From Harmothoe impar (taxonomy: Eukaryota; Annelida; Polychaeta; Phyllodocida; Polynoidae): a DNA stretch of 64,000 bases. Within the stretch, counting starts at the first letter, position 1. Each line of letters begins with the position of its first letter. Shown here piece by piece: positions 1 through 12,900 of the stretch. The DNA lies in assembly GCA_947462335.1 (NCBI GenBank), contig OX381710.1:39810691-39874690 (forward strand), written 5' to 3'. Below the pieces are notes generated by a model, which worked only from the letters and a program-made list of their open reading frames with translations, was not told the DNA's origin and ran no database searches. The translations under genes and the position numbers were made by a program.

Positions 1-25
1 CCCGGAAATTTGCTATGTCTGTGAG

Positions 26-55
26 CTCTCGTGCAATAGTGCTCCTGCACGAGAG
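26..55. repeat. Perfect 10-bp inverted repeat
   Basis: CTCTCGTGCA at 26-35 is repeated in inverse as TGCACGAGAG at 46-55, separated by ten bases. It could form a small hairpin on either strand. No flanking gene or target duplication is visible, so its role is unknown. Confidence 0.7.
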
Positions 56-3000
56 GCAATAGAAAGGAGGTGTTGGGCGCCTGTGGAGCCGACTGTTTGT
101 TGCTCACGACGGGGAGGTGTTTAAATGTCTTTAAATCACGAGTGGAATATCGAGGGCGACAGGTGAGCTATGGCTACTTTATGAGCACCGAGCCTGTCTT
201 AAATGGAAGGGGCAGAGAAAATGGCCTTTCAATAAGCGCCCCTGGCGGTGCTGCGGCCACTCACGTCGTGGGCAAAAAGCCAGTGTAATGGTTGCCAGAT
301 CCTATCTGGCCTCCATTGTTAGTGCACGGCAACAAGCCCTACTGCCGTGATCTCAACTTCACCCGGACGGCCATTATTGCAGAGCAAAAACATAATGCGT
401 CCGTTTTCGGTAAAATCTGCAATAATTCGGATACAATTTCCCCCATAGATAAAATCATAAACAGGAAACAGAGCTTTCGTTCTGACTCCAGTCCTGAATA
501 AGTGCCAGTATGATTGTGCTACAGTGAGTGTTTGCGGGGCTATCGGGGAGTGTTAGACGGCCACTTAGAAGAAGGAGGTCAGACAGAAAGGGATAATGAT
601 CAAAGGGGAGGAAAGGCAATGCCTAAATAAGGCAGACACGTACAAAGGCATGGAACAGGAGAATACAATAGAGGGCAGACACTGAGACATTATCATCTAC
701 ACACGTTGGCATGCGTGCAGGAAAGGTGAGATGGCAGATTATACAGGGATGCATAACACACCAACAGTGCAGCCCCAGGCACTATAGATGTTTGGAATAT
801 AAGGATACCTTGGAAGTAAGGGTTAAGGTGTAGTCCCCCGACTGCGCGGTAGACAGCTGATCCCTATGTATTGAGCTACTCAGAGTGCCAAAAGGAGCAG
901 CTCGCCCTGGCTGTTTCCCTGCTGATACCTGCTCTAGCTTTATAGGAGTTTTGGAATATTCAGTGAAGACTCTGCCATAGTCTCCCTCTGCTTGTCATGT
1001 CCCCTGTAGCTGCCTTGCCTGACAGAGGGTCGTATTTCACAGGGTGCAGTGAGCAGCTCGGGGTGGTGTGAGCAGCTCGTTGCCGGGACCCCTTCTAAAT
1101 ACGGAATGTACAAGATGCGTCAAGAATGCCTCATTAGCTCGTGATTCACTGGGGGATAAAACTGCCGGCCCGAGGTATGAATTCCTACCGTAGCCTGGCC
1201 GCTGCTTATACCTTTCTCCAACGTAAAGACTAATCTGGTGCACATATCTTCCCGTTTCCTTGCAGAAGTCTGAAGGTACAGAATAAAACAGTTCCCATCC
1301 ACTGCAACATTAAATACCCGGTTTCTATGACGGCGCGAGGTACACTTCAAAGGCACTAATTAGAGAACAGGCGAAGCAAAAACCGCTTGGCTTCTAGTAG
1401 AAGCCACCTATTCGCGTCATATGTGTGCATGTATTTCTGACTAGGTCTAGTTTCTAGGGTGGAGCAGGGTGAAAGGGGGAGGAGGAGGGGCTGATGAGTC
1501 CGTAGGGAGGCAGGGTGCTTGTTTGATGTCTCCACGCGCGTGCACAGGGCGTGTTTTTGCACGCACGAGACTCATCCATTGCACGTTCCACTACGCAAAC
1601 CATTAACATCCATCCGTCCGTCTTTGAGGATCGGACATCTTTTATCGGCTCTGACCACCATGGGGATCTGTTGGGCCTTAGTTACAGATATCAGTCTCTG
1701 TGTTTTTGTGTGGATACGTTGTTGGAAGCCTATAGACTTCAGCAGTAGATGTGCAGACAAAGGAATATATATCTCAGACCCAGACTCACGGCTATATCTC
1801 TGGGGAGAGTAGGATCCAGAAAGCGGTATCTAAGCTTGTTGCATCCAAGGAAGGAATGGCCCGGGAAGAAGGGCTATGGGACCCTTGTGATTTGCTTATA
1901 TTTAGGAGAGTGGGGCACTATTGCCAACTTTGAAGAAGGTTCAGCCCATGCTTATATCATATACAGGATACTTGTATAGACCTCCCACACTATATATCCA
2001 GTTGCAACAGTAAAGCGTCGGCCAATGATTATATTACAAACGCCACACCGTCCCCACTATGTATAAAACCAAGCCAAGCTTTGTGTGTAGGACTTGCTGT
2101 GCATCCACAACTCCCACCAAAGCCATAACCAACCTCACCAACAGTCACATGCCCAACCCCTGGTGTTTCCGGACCTGCCATTGGGTGCACCACGGCCGCT
2201 ACAACCCCAAATCCCCAGCTTCAGCCTGGGTCCTAAACGCCTAATCCTTAGCGACAGTCACGACCACAGTGCCAGCCATTATGCGCACTGTTCCCTAGCA
2301 GCAGAGCCAAACATCTCATTTGTGGCCACAACCCCGGCCTTAAATCTCTGCCCAACCTCTGCCGCCTTAAGCCTGCCCATGGACATCCGCCTGGCACAGT
2401 CACAACACGAAACTAGAACTGTCTGTCCCGGGATAGCAGCACGCTCACTGCCCCGACAGACCCAATCGCTAGAAGGAAAAAACTTAACCAAACTCTACCC
2501 CAAAACATGACAGTCATATATACCCCATTTCCAATCTTACCCAGAATCTCCTCTCCCATCCTCTGTCAGAGATACGATCCTAGTCTCATAGGAGGATAAT
2601 CCCCAGCCACTGGCGAAGCCGCAATCCCAGCCCAAACATGATCCATACTTCTCAAGCTTCAGGTTTAGTCTCTAACCCCAGCTGCACAGTCACCACGGTA
2701 TCTTCTCTTTATCTCCCACTGCCATCATGAATCATAATAATCCGCCCATTGCCGCAGCAGAGTTCGTCTTACTCTTAGCCGTAGGCTCAGGCCCAGACGG
2801 CAGTATCTAGAGCTAAAGCGTGGGTGCAGTTTAACCATTAATGCTTGCACATTACTTTTTTTTGCATATCTATGTATGCATGCTCTATTGCACGTTTATA
2901 TTATGCAATAAATATAAGAACAAAGTATAATACATGTTTATAGCATTCCTTTATGGACGGTAAGTGACAGTTAACGCATATATATGTTAGCATAGGCTGC

Positions 3001-4140
3001 AGACACTGGGGACCAAAAATATGAAGGATGGCTGACTTCAAGCCTCAATTCATAAAGGCTCAGCTTTAACCGCTGGGCTCATACGTATAGCCTCATCCCC
3101 AAATCCCTCCCTCGCCACAAGTCAAATCCCATGTTCTCAGTTCCAATTTAAAATTCTAACGTCCCTCTAGTGCTCCCCTGGCTAGCTCGGTCCCTAGCAG
3201 TTTCCAATCCATCCTCAACAGCTCCCTCCAGCAGCATCAGCAACTACCTCTGCTGCTGCCATATCCCCTCCTCCCCAAGCCCTGCTTCCTCCAGCCCCTG
3301 CCCCAGCAGTATTAGCTGCATCAGTCTCTCTAGCTGCTTGCAGCAGGCAGGCTCTAGGTTCTAGCCGCCCACAGGTCTAACCTCCCTGGAGGAGGAGACC
3401 CAGGCCCCTGTCGACTGTTCACACAACCTACCTGTAAGGTAGGAGGCTGCTGGACATGTTAAAGGGGACTCGTCCGAAGCACCAACAGGATTAGTACTTG
3501 AGTGCAGCGTCAGAGGGCGCGTCGACAGTCGGCGCTGTCAAGTGCCTGTCCCAGATATGTTTGCGGATTATCGCTCCTTCTGCAGCGTTCATATGGACAA
3601 TGGCAGAGACGGCTTGGGCCCATTCATGCTATTGTGACTGGGTATAGTTTCAGCATACCCGGTACAACGGAATTGTACTGAGTGGACAAGGTCTGTTTAC
3701 ATGGTTAACAACGTGACAACAGAGCAACATGAGTTCAGTGACAATCACGCTTCAAATTGGTGCAGGTCTCCATATTGATGTTTTACTGCATGAATGTTTA
3801 TGTTGATTTATAACCCTGGGTGTGAAATAAATGCTGCCTACTACCTGCCAATAACTGTAAACTTGGGGAATGTTTACGACTCTTCACATCGTTTACTGTA
3901 CGTTTTTGGTTCGCATTGGGTATAGGGTTCAACACGATACTGCTCTAATCCCATTGAGATCTGTGAAGGTGAAGGGTCAGTGACGCTGGGGCGGGTCCAA
4001 TCGGCAGTCTCCTCATCCACACTGACCGTACCAAGAGGCGCTAAGTATATTAAGTGGTGGGAGAGGCCTCCCCTTTGTCTCAGGTAGGCCGATCGTGGGG
4101 CGAATGACAATAGGTGTCGGCGGTCCGTTAGGGTGGGGCT
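56..4140. other. Non-coding stretch, no gene recognised
   Basis: I see no recognisable coding exon, RNA gene or transposon end here. Between about 2090 and 2820 the plus strand is strongly C-rich and G-poor, and there a 138-codon frame (2094-2510, non-ATG start) stays open. The composition bias is enough to explain it, and the translation (Ser/Pro/His/Gln rich) matches no family I know. A pyrimidine-rich, CTG-rich patch lies at 3170-3400. Confidence 0.5.
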
Positions 4141-4150
4141 GATGAGAGTG

Positions 4151-4236
4151 GTAGGTGTGTGATGGTGTGTGGTATTGTGTGATAGTGTGTGAAGGTGTGT
4201 GAAGGTGTGTGAAGGTGTGTGAAGGTGTGTGAAGGT
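4151..4236. repeat. Minisatellite, 10-bp unit GTGTGTGAAG
   Basis: About eight units of a ten-base repeat run head to tail. The proximal units are degenerate (GATG, GTATT and GATA variants) and the last five (from 4187) are nearly identical GTGTGTGAAG. This is the usual pattern of a slippage-expanded array with an older diverged edge. Open frames across it are by-products of the repeat. Confidence 0.85.
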
Positions 4237-4379
4237 GGGAGGGAGGGCTCTGGGTGGGTGTCAGGTGCGGCCAGAGGTGGTGTGGACATATGGAGGCGTA
4301 CAAAAAGGTGCTTTCACTCCCAGCTATACGGTGAAAGGCGCATATCTCGGTACCCCTCCAGGGACAGGTACCCGGTACT

Positions 4380-4460
4380 CAGCCCTATTTATAGGGGCGC
4401 TGTGGGGTTAACGGTCAGGGACGGAGGGCAGGGCGGGCACGTGTTGACGTCAGGGCGGTT
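4380..4460 (+). promoter_or_regulatory. Promoter-like cluster: TATA-like, E-box and full CRE
   Basis: A TATTTATAGG-like element lies at about 4386-4395. A palindromic E-box CACGTG (4438-4443) is followed after one base by a perfect cAMP-response element TGACGTCA (4445-4452). CACGTG is bound by bHLH-ZIP factors of the Myc/USF class and TGACGTCA by CREB/ATF bZIP factors. The surrounding DNA is GC-rich and leads into the CpG island at 5.65 kb. No transcript start can be proved from sequence, and the orientation is uncertain. Confidence 0.35.
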
Positions 4461-5180
4461 CACTACTACATCCATACAGACTCCCATGTCTAACGAGGCT
4501 ACGTAGCACCTACACCGGGCGCTGTGCTGACAGGCGCCGCAGCCTCACCAATCTATCATGTCCCCCTACCACCTACCATACCATCCCACCTGCTGTCCAC
4601 GGCACACCACTCCAGCCCCCACAAGATGGGACTGGGCCGCGCAGGGGGTAGGCAATGTTCCCCAGAAGGATCCTCGTTACATCTACTTGTGGACCAAACT
4701 GGGCCTTAACTGCCTTAATTTGACATGGCCCAATGCTGAAAGCCTGCAAACCCTACCCCTCTTGTAACACCACCCAGATATCCCTACACAGCAGGCTATG
4801 CGTTGAAGTTGGGGACGCGCCGTCTTCAGTGGTATCCAACGGAGCCCAGTGCGATGTCCTGTCGCGGCTAACCAAACCATCTATCAGGTCCACCCCGAGG
4901 CCTTGCCAATTAAACACCAGCCACGGCCACAACTCTAGGAAAGTTGACATACCCCCCATATGCCCCCACGCTTCATTATTGCAATCGGAGAAAACGAGCC
5001 CTGCGGCCCTGACAATTACTGTTTGCAAAGCCTGTCAATGGACGTCGTGAGGGGGCCTGCTTCGGGGAGGCTCGGGTTGCAAAAGAGAGAGAAATGGTTG
5101 GACAGCACGACGGGGTATCATCCAGAGTCCGGCTGGGTTGCAGCAGCCCCTGAGGGCCCTTGGGGCGGGCATCAACTTAC

Positions 5181-5318
5181 CTGACCGGGGCATTCCTTGA
5201 TCTCTACTGGGACAGGTATCTCCGTATGGTCATGACAGGCTCCGCAGACCCCCCTCTGTGTGTAGCCAACAAGGTAGACGGCGGTACACCTCAGCTCTAC
5301 AGCCCTAGGGCCTCTGCT
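5181..5318 (-). CDS. Candidate internal coding exon (unrecognised protein)
   Basis: On the minus strand a 46-codon stop-free frame ends exactly at a consensus 5' splice site, CAG|GTAAGT (intron side 5180-5175). The translation is unbiased and Cys-containing, with C-T-A-V-Y-L-V-G-Y near the middle, a C-G-A-C pair, and V-E-I-K-E-C-P-G-Q at the splice. The acceptor is not clear; several AG dinucleotides lie in the first ten codons. The plus strand of the same segment is also open, so strand is uncertain. I recognise no family. The full CAG|GTAAGT match is expected less than once by chance in this window, which is the main support. Confidence 0.25.
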
Positions 5319-5649
5319 TCACTCCTCCAGGGCGCGTACTCCACAGGTATCTAGTATCTACACACTGACAAGGCTGGACTCAGTCAGCTTATGTGTGGTC
5401 TCCTCCAGCGTCACTGCTGGTCATTGAAGTGTCCCATCACTGCACTGGCTGTTAGTATGATCCTCCAGGGTCTGAGTGGCGTGGGAGGTAGGTAGGTAAC
5501 CAGGGTCCAACTGCTCTGTCCTGTGAGCTTAGGCTGCTGACTACAATGTAGTGTCGGCACTGGCGGCCTGGGGCCAAATGAGCAGACCTTAGTGGTGCTG
5601 GGTCAGTTTGCAGGCAGTGCTACTGCTGCTACACCCCCGCCACCTGGTG

Positions 5650-6010
5650 GAAAGTGGGCGGGAACACAAGTAGAAAACTGAGTAGCAGTCTCTGCAGGAG
5701 GAGCAGGAGGAGGAGGAGGAGGGGGCGGCCGTGCAGACTAACGCCGCGTTGTACATGTTGTCGAGGAGAGCGCCGCGACGCGACTGGTGCCGACAGCTGT
5801 CCATGTGTCACTACTACAGCGCCGCGGCCGCCGCTCGACGCGCCCCGCGCGATCGATACGCGCGGCGGTTGGAGCACCTTTCATGTTGGTGCCCCGAGCC
5901 GCCTCCCGCCCGGACAGGTGGCAGGCCTGCCCGTCGATACCCCGGCCCCTCCCCTGGTGCCTGCCGCCCGGGACAGCCTCCAGGCGCACTCCGGATCCTG
6001 ACACACCTGC
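5650..6010. promoter_or_regulatory. CpG-rich island with (AGG)n tract
   Basis: This is the densest CpG stretch of the window, with NotI-like GCGGCCGC and clusters of GCGCGC and CGCGGC between 5720 and 5900, against a CpG-poor background. An (AGG)n run at about 5694-5726 borders it. All six frames stay largely open because the GC-rich DNA lacks stops, so I do not call a CDS. On the minus strand the (CTC)n tract would read as a Leu run ending at ACCAG|GTGGCG, which could mimic a signal peptide with a donor. A promoter or 5' exon is the likeliest reading. Confidence 0.45.
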
Positions 6011-6129
6011 ACAGCTGGCCTCACGTGGACATCCACAGTCCGGATTGGTGATGGGAGGGATGCGTGAACAACTTGTTAGGTCCACTGCTATAGTGTTGGT
6101 GTCGCAAGATGGAATGGATTTAATTCGGT

Positions 6130-9100
6130 AATTATGGCTTGTGCTACATACATAGCCAGCTGCATACCCTGCATTTTTGTTGGTCTCGAATTAACGCAAG
6201 GGATCTGGTACAAAAATGTGTCTAAAACATCATGCACTTGGTACGCTACATTGTGTCATAAGTAACTACATTGTATTCTAGTATGAAGTGCATTCATGAC
6301 ACAACTTAGATCTGATATTGGATTTATTTGACTCCATGCTGAGGACTAACTATAAATTCTTCCAGCCTGCATCAGGTACAACAATGTTATGTGTATCACA
6401 CAGGGTGTCTTTATTTGTACCACATTGTAGTTCTAATGCTATTGCAGCTTAAGTGGACACAATACACAGGTATTACATGTAATATATCACTTGACATCTG
6501 GTCTCTAATCAGCTAATGGCATAAGATCCAAGTCCTTATCTGAAAGAGCCCCTCATACTGTAGGTGATAAGGTAGTTGGCATGTGATAAGCTACTCTAAT
6601 CAGGACGTCGAATGCTTCAGCTTGCTGCAGCAATCCTGCAGGATGCAGCTAACTATAGCCGTCATGGTAATAAAATCTAGGTACATGTATGCAACATTGA
6701 TGGGCTCTCAAAATCAATGTAATGATCACACCTAACCTTATGGTCAGATCTCTATCTAGACTGGTCATAATATGGAAAATTGGTCCTCTCCAATTGGATG
6801 TTGATGGGTTGGCTCCTCGACATGGTGCTGATAAGAACTAACACCAATATAGAGGGGATAAGCTGGTGTTAATGCCGCATTACCAAATGGGGATTTAAAG
6901 ATAATACCCTTGCCACTAGACCAGTGGGGAATGTTAACTAATTATGCATAAACGTAATTAGTATGTGAAGATTAAGGGAAAACAGGCAATTAGAATAAGT
7001 GCACCCATCGTCAATAAAAACCGTTTTTCCTAAATCAAAGGAAGGCCCTAACAAAAAAGTAATAAGCTTATCTAGGTCCCCTAGGACAATGTGACACAAA
7101 AAGTACTTGAGGGTATAAAAGGATTGTATAGTAATGTGCTACAAAAAGTGTTAGGCAATATGAAGAGGCTATATATTCTATGCTCTAGGTCTATTGTTGT
7201 CTACCTCTAACGACCCCCCACGCCTTTAACAATACATGTGCCGCTATCCTAACCTAATTACAATGTCTCCGGAGCCTCGACTTTGTATGCGTCGTAGTGG
7301 GCAACTCCCATTTTGTATGCGCTGATAATGCTCTCTTACTTGCTCATTTACCTAACAGCATTGCCTTTTCAAACAGACAAACACAGCTGGAAATACTTTA
7401 TTTTTTTATAGAGTAGAACTTATTGACAGATACTAGAACATGGGAATTATAATGAGTTTCACGTTTTAGATATTGCTAAATTGTACTGTGATTAAAAAGA
7501 ATGTTCTCTCCATTGAATGATGGTTCACTGTCCATGAATATCAATATGAGACGCAGCTGTGTTATACACTGTATTCATGTCTTCTATATTGAGAAGACCA
7601 TTGACATTATTAAAGTGTGCAAGTACTCTAACATTTAAATGTGCACATCCGAATGGCAGACTAACGCCAGGCATTGATGTATGTATGACAGTTGTAACTC
7701 CCCACCCACCACCATTATGCTTCCCCTAAACATAACAATGGGTGTCAAATATTATCTGACAGCTAGGGGTAAATATATGGGTCTAATGTATGTATTAAGT
7801 AGGGCATGAAAGATGGGAAATCATGTTCGCTGTCAGTGATAGTCCCCTCTTTTTTTTCTCGAGAGAGAGAGAAACAGTGCCAAGTTTGAAGCTTACAATA
7901 TATCAATCTTAAATAATAGACATAAGTATGGATAAAGACAGACCATTTTTATAGTGCCATCTGCCTGGTCATCTTGGTCAATGGCCTAACAGGTGGGGTG
8001 AGGGATGATATATAGTCCTGTACACGATATACCATTGTTAGTACTCCATACAACACCATACCAGTACACCCCACTGTGTCCAGCCCCGCAGCACACAGAG
8101 AGAATGACACACGTCCTCAGTGGGTGATTTATTTTCTGCCACTGCTGCATGTTATTTGTTGTCGAGATTGGATTAACCCTCTCATATATAAACTGTCCGG
8201 CCTGGTGCATAAACGTCAAACCCCTGGTGGCTGCCCAAGAAGGCGGGTGTCATAATGAGAGTCATAAATATGCATTAGGTCACTGGGTTCGGACCACCCA
8301 GAACATAGCCATTATCTGCTTGACTACTCCTCCCCAACCATAGTCCTGGGTGGGCGTGCCTACCAACAGGACTGGGCTTCGACATGCATTTGTTTTTTGG
8401 TGGTCGCGTCCAAACTGCCTAGAACTAAAAGGGGGGCCAGCAGGTGTATGTGTGTATAGGCGTTCTTCAAGTGGGTGTGGTTGGATAAGGCTAGGCTGGC
8501 CTCTGTATAACAGCACTTTGGATAGACACTGGTTTTACTAAGGGATGAAAAGCTTATGTAGCAAGGAGGCCATAAATAGAAGTCGATGGGTAGGGGTACA
8601 GCAGAGGGGAGACAGTGTGAAGTGTCATTGTGCTGTGGAATGGTGTCATGCTAGGGAGGTAGATCCACTGTTGAAGTGTACTGCTTGGGGTGATAGAATG
8701 TATATATAGAAGGTGTATGGGTTTGTATAATATAATTATGGCCATGGAATTTTGATGTAGGATTATGAAACATGCTGTATAACAATTAATGTTTTAGCAT
8801 GGCCTATACCACATCAAGACAACTCTATAAATGCATTTCGTGATAAACGGAATAAGGTCAATGGTTTCTATTGTAATGGGAAGACAACACGCATATTGTA
8901 TACCATAACTGGTATAAGAAGCCACGTTCAAGTCCTGTTATATCTCCTGTTAACTAAATATAGGAGGGTAAACTAATGTCGTTTCATGGATGCAACAACA
9001 ATTGTTACTTAGTATTAGCAAAACTCATTAAATTCGATGGCCTTGTAGTACCCATCAGTGGTACGTTACGGGTAATGGTGTCTATCACTTATTGCCGACT

Positions 9101-9165
9101 TGCTACAGGACCCAGGGGATAATCTATGGTGGGATGGAGTTCAGGTTAGATGTCAACAGCTGGCC
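6130..9165. other. AT-rich non-coding stretch
   Basis: No gene, RNA or transposon end was recognised. A T-run followed by a GA tract around an XhoI-type CTCGAG occurs at about 7850-7875. Several homeodomain-like TAAT sites occur near 6935-6965 and 7240-7260, but nothing shows that they are used. Confidence 0.4.
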
Positions 9166-9169
9166 CACC

Positions 9170-9980
9170 GTGATCTTGCCATTGACTAAAGTTCAAACTT
9201 ACAACAGTGGATATGTTCCCTGTCATTGGCAGTTTAAACTAGCAATAGTGGAATAGCATTTTCTTATTGACAGTTTGCACTCTCAATTGTGGTATATTTT
9301 TTCACCCGAACTGTCAATAGTGAAAGTTCTCTATCTTACTAACAGTTCTTTATCTTAAGTGCCAATAGTCGGAGCTCCATTTCTAAAATGACCAGCTTCT
9401 GGTAGAATTTATTTTCAGACCATTGACAAGCTTTTCACTTTAGCCTATTTGCGACTGGTTTGACGAATGGAAAATGTTAGTTATGATACTTTTGTTTGGG
9501 CCAATAACAGCACTTGAGTTCAAGGTGACCTCACTTGATGGCTGTTCTTGGCCGATATCATTTTCAACGTCATCAGGCAACGTCATTGGGGTTTGGCATA
9601 TCACTTGGTGATGTCATGACTTGAGTGCCGTCATTTGGTAATACTCTGATGTCACTGAGGAATATCACGACATCGCTGACAATGTCACATCACTGATTAT
9701 ACATCACAACATCTTTCGCGATGTCTTGATGTTGCCAAGTCATATGGTTATGCCACCACCCACCAACGCCAAGATGTTACTTACTATTGCGACGTCACAA
9801 TGTGATTTGATAACGTCGTCACAGGATGACGTAAGTGTTAATGTTACTCTAGTTAGCATTTGTTGACAACAGAGAGAACCATTAATAGTTGAGGTGAGGA
9901 GCTGTCAATAAGACAGAAAAAAATCCAATTATTGACATTTTGCCTGAGGAACTGTCAATAACAGAAAAATAGCGTTTGTG
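9170..9980. repeat. Dispersed CTGTCAATA motif in both orientations
   Basis: The core CTGTCAATA or its inverse TATTGACAG, with one- or two-base variants, recurs at about 9180, 9220, 9265, 9310, 9355, 9420, 9902, 9928 and 9949. Two longer direct copies lie at about 9892-9918 and 9944-9970 (GAGGAGCTGTCAATAA and GAGGAACTGTCAATAA). The copies fall on both strands and are unevenly spaced, so this is not a simple tandem array. It could be an eroded repeat or a cluster of TALE/PBX-type sites (TGACAG and TTGAC cores). Confidence 0.45.
9505..9845. promoter_or_regulatory. Cluster of CRE-like half sites (CGTCA / GATGTCA)
   Basis: Roughly a dozen variants of the CREB/ATF half site occur in 340 bp: AACGTCAT (twice), GATGTCATGAC, GCCGTCAT, GATGTCAC, AATGTCAC, GACGTCA (9791-9797), ACGTCGTCAC and TGACGTAA (9827-9834). 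Neighbouring copies share extra flanking bases (ATCACTTGG, CACTGA), so part of the cluster may be a degenerate tandem of about 20 bp. Its function as an enhancer is inference. Confidence 0.4.
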
Positions 9981-9999
9981 CTCCCTTCTCTGCGCATCT

Positions 10000-12900
10000 G
10001 TACGATGAGGAGAGAGAGGGAGATATATTATTGGCCACCACTTCGAATATAGTACAGCTTTACGATAGGAGTTGCATTTAGCGATTGCCGCTATCAGAAC
10101 GTAGGTGGTGTGACTGTCTATGATACATGACATTGTGTGGGTGGGAGAAGGGGGTGAATTGAGGCATAATGTTATACATATGGCAGGACTATGACGTGGA
10201 AGAATATGGCGAAAGGCTCCTATTTAAGAGTAGATGTAATGGTTATGAGAAATATTGATAAAGTAGGACAAGCGCGATTTATGCAAGGTGTATATATATT
10301 ATTGCATATATGTAGGTTGGTTGGCTGATTACCTTAGTGGCTACACCTAGGATCTAGATGGGTGGGAAGTGGTGGTGGGCGATAGTCCAGCCGCAGCCTT
10401 AACCTATCCGGACAGGACCCCAGGGGATCTAGAACATGCGCACCCCATGCCCACTGTGACCATTGCCGTACAGCCATTAACTCAAGCTACCTCCTCCCCG
10501 CCAACCCCTTCCTGATGCCACATGGGCGGATATCCAAGGCCCACCACACCTCATCCCCTTGCTGTAGGCTCTATTGGCTGAGGAAGCGACGCCCGGGGGC
10601 TACTGGCCCGCCTTATAATGGCCACCCCAGGGTTTCCCTGCATGGAGGGAAGAGAGGAGGTAGGCAGGGGAGGTAGGAGGTGGGAGGGGGTAGACTCAGA
10701 AAACTACCTGCCTTATCCCATATTGAAATGGCGATTTATTGACTATTCAAAACCTTTTTTCCTACCCCTCCATCCTTGGCCCCCTTCCCCCAGCATTCGC
10801 GGAAATCTGTCGGTGGTCCCTCCAGGGCAATGGTATTGTGGAGTCCGGAAGGTAACATAGCACTTTTTAATGCGTTGGTGATAGCCTCCAAGAAAGTACA
10901 CCGCCAGCATCAGTCTCTATTGATGCGTTTCGTTTGGGCTACAATACACAGGTTTTAAGATATTCATAGATGCTCAGGACAAGGGGAGCTTGACTGTATT
11001 TGGAGAGGACGCTGATGTATGGGTTTTCTACCCCACAAGGAGGGAGCTCATCGTTTCCTCCTTAGTTCACTTCATCCCTGTGTCAGTCGGCCTGTCGCCA
11101 CACACTTAGACGAGTGTGAGCAGCTCTAAATATGTAAAGCACCGCTGCCACTTGGCTGGGGATCTGCTCATCACACAGCTACAGATAGATAGGTGTAGGC
11201 AGGCAGGGGGTGGGGTTACTGTGGCTTTAACTTGCTGCTAGCCGGCCACATCTCTACCCCTCCTTCCCATCGCCGACAACCCATTTTACCTTTAAATAAG
11301 CAGGCCTTTGCCAAGACGGCGGATTGCCCTGAGATAATTGCCTGCCGCCCGCTGTGAAGCCGGCTTGGTTTATACCTCCAGACGAAGCCATCAAATTCAA
11401 GTAATTTCGACCCATTTTCAGTCTTTAGTGGGAATGGAGGCTGTGTGTTGTAGCCGTGGTGTAATGGTGCTGAAACGGCTTGTAGCAATAACTCACACCC
11501 GCGTGCCGTGCTCCTCCCCAGCCTCATGACAGCGTTTACTGCAGCACCACAAACGGATGCGGCTCCTCATTGAAAACCTTTGTCTGGGTGATTACTTCAC
11601 TTTTTGTGCCCCTTCTTCTCCACTTAACCCCATAATAACTAAATCTCTATTCTTAATCAAAGTGCCCATTGAAATAGGCGTCTTCAGAGGGGACAACGGC
11701 ACAATAGCGGCCATTACGACTTCAAAAGTCGAAATTAGAAGTCGGTCTGGGTGGGTTGACAGGGGATAAAAATCGGCGGTGTGTGTACTTTGTTGTCTGT
11801 GCAGAGAAATGAAGTGTGGAAAGCTGGGCGGAGGTCTACGCATGCCCCAACGCATGCGCAATGGATACGAGGCATTGGCGTGCGTCTGGGGTGGATGAGG
11901 GGATGGAGTTGGGGTATGGGGTGGGGGTATGGGGTGGGGGTATGAGGGTGTAGCTGCCGCGGGGGCACACGCCGAGCATGCACGCATCCCCACATCCTCC
12001 CCTCCCCTTCTCTGTCCCCTGGCATCATTAACTTATTACGGACGCGTGAAAGGTTACCTGCCCTTTCTTCTGACAGCCTCAGGCAAAAATCTGTCTTTCT
12101 CACACCATTTACTTTGACCCAATTACACGCGCCCCCAAAGATCTAGGCCTGAAGCAGCCTAGTGACATGACTCCCCCATGTTGTGTTTTTCCCACTAACC
12201 CTGCCATCATTGCCCATGGCCAGCAGGCTAACTACTGGGAGGTAAAGCTGCAGCATTGGTGGCCGTTGATGCTGCTTGCATGACAGCAGAGATGTTTCAT
12301 TATCTATCGCCCCACAAGGTGCCATGTGTTTTGACCTGCAAATCAGATTTCAGGCTTATCGGATCTTGGCCGTGTCAGATAGAGATAAGAAGACATGCAA
12401 AATAACACTTTGCCCGTGTTTATCCTTATTCAGGATATCACGGTATTGTACCGTCAAGGTTAGGGTCCAACACTGGCTATTCAATAACAAACCATGTCAC
12501 TCAAAAAGATTGGAGTGGCATCGTGTTATGTCAAAGTTAAGGTCTCTGATTAGAGAACCTAACGGAAATTGAAGACGATCGACGATGAAACCCAGTCTGT
12601 ATCAGGCTTTTTGTTTTTGAATTACTTTAGTGCACAATGGCACAGATGAAAGATCTCGGACATACAATACTAACTGATGAAAGAAGCAGCTTGTGGTAAT
12701 ACAAATACATGTTGGGAAATCAGTCCCAGTGGAAGGGAGTCCCCAGCATTCAAAAACCTTAATCCTCCCCTTTTTATTTAATTCCTAATCTTTATATCTG
12801 TTTTTCACCAAATATGGACTGTGCTTAATGGCCCCAACCATTCCGTGTCGAATAATACACAGTATGCCTTTTTATCCCCACAGTGCTGGATGACAATAAA

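Noticed and set aside
2094..2510. 138-codon plus-strand open frame
   Set aside because: Non-ATG start, strong C-richness that removes stops, no domain and no splice context. Frames of this size are expected by chance in 64 kb.
5738..6085. 115-codon minus-strand and 115-, 106- and 114-codon plus-strand frames in the CpG island
   Set aside because: All frames are open because the DNA is GC-rich and stop-poor; no frame shows a domain or convincing splice boundaries.
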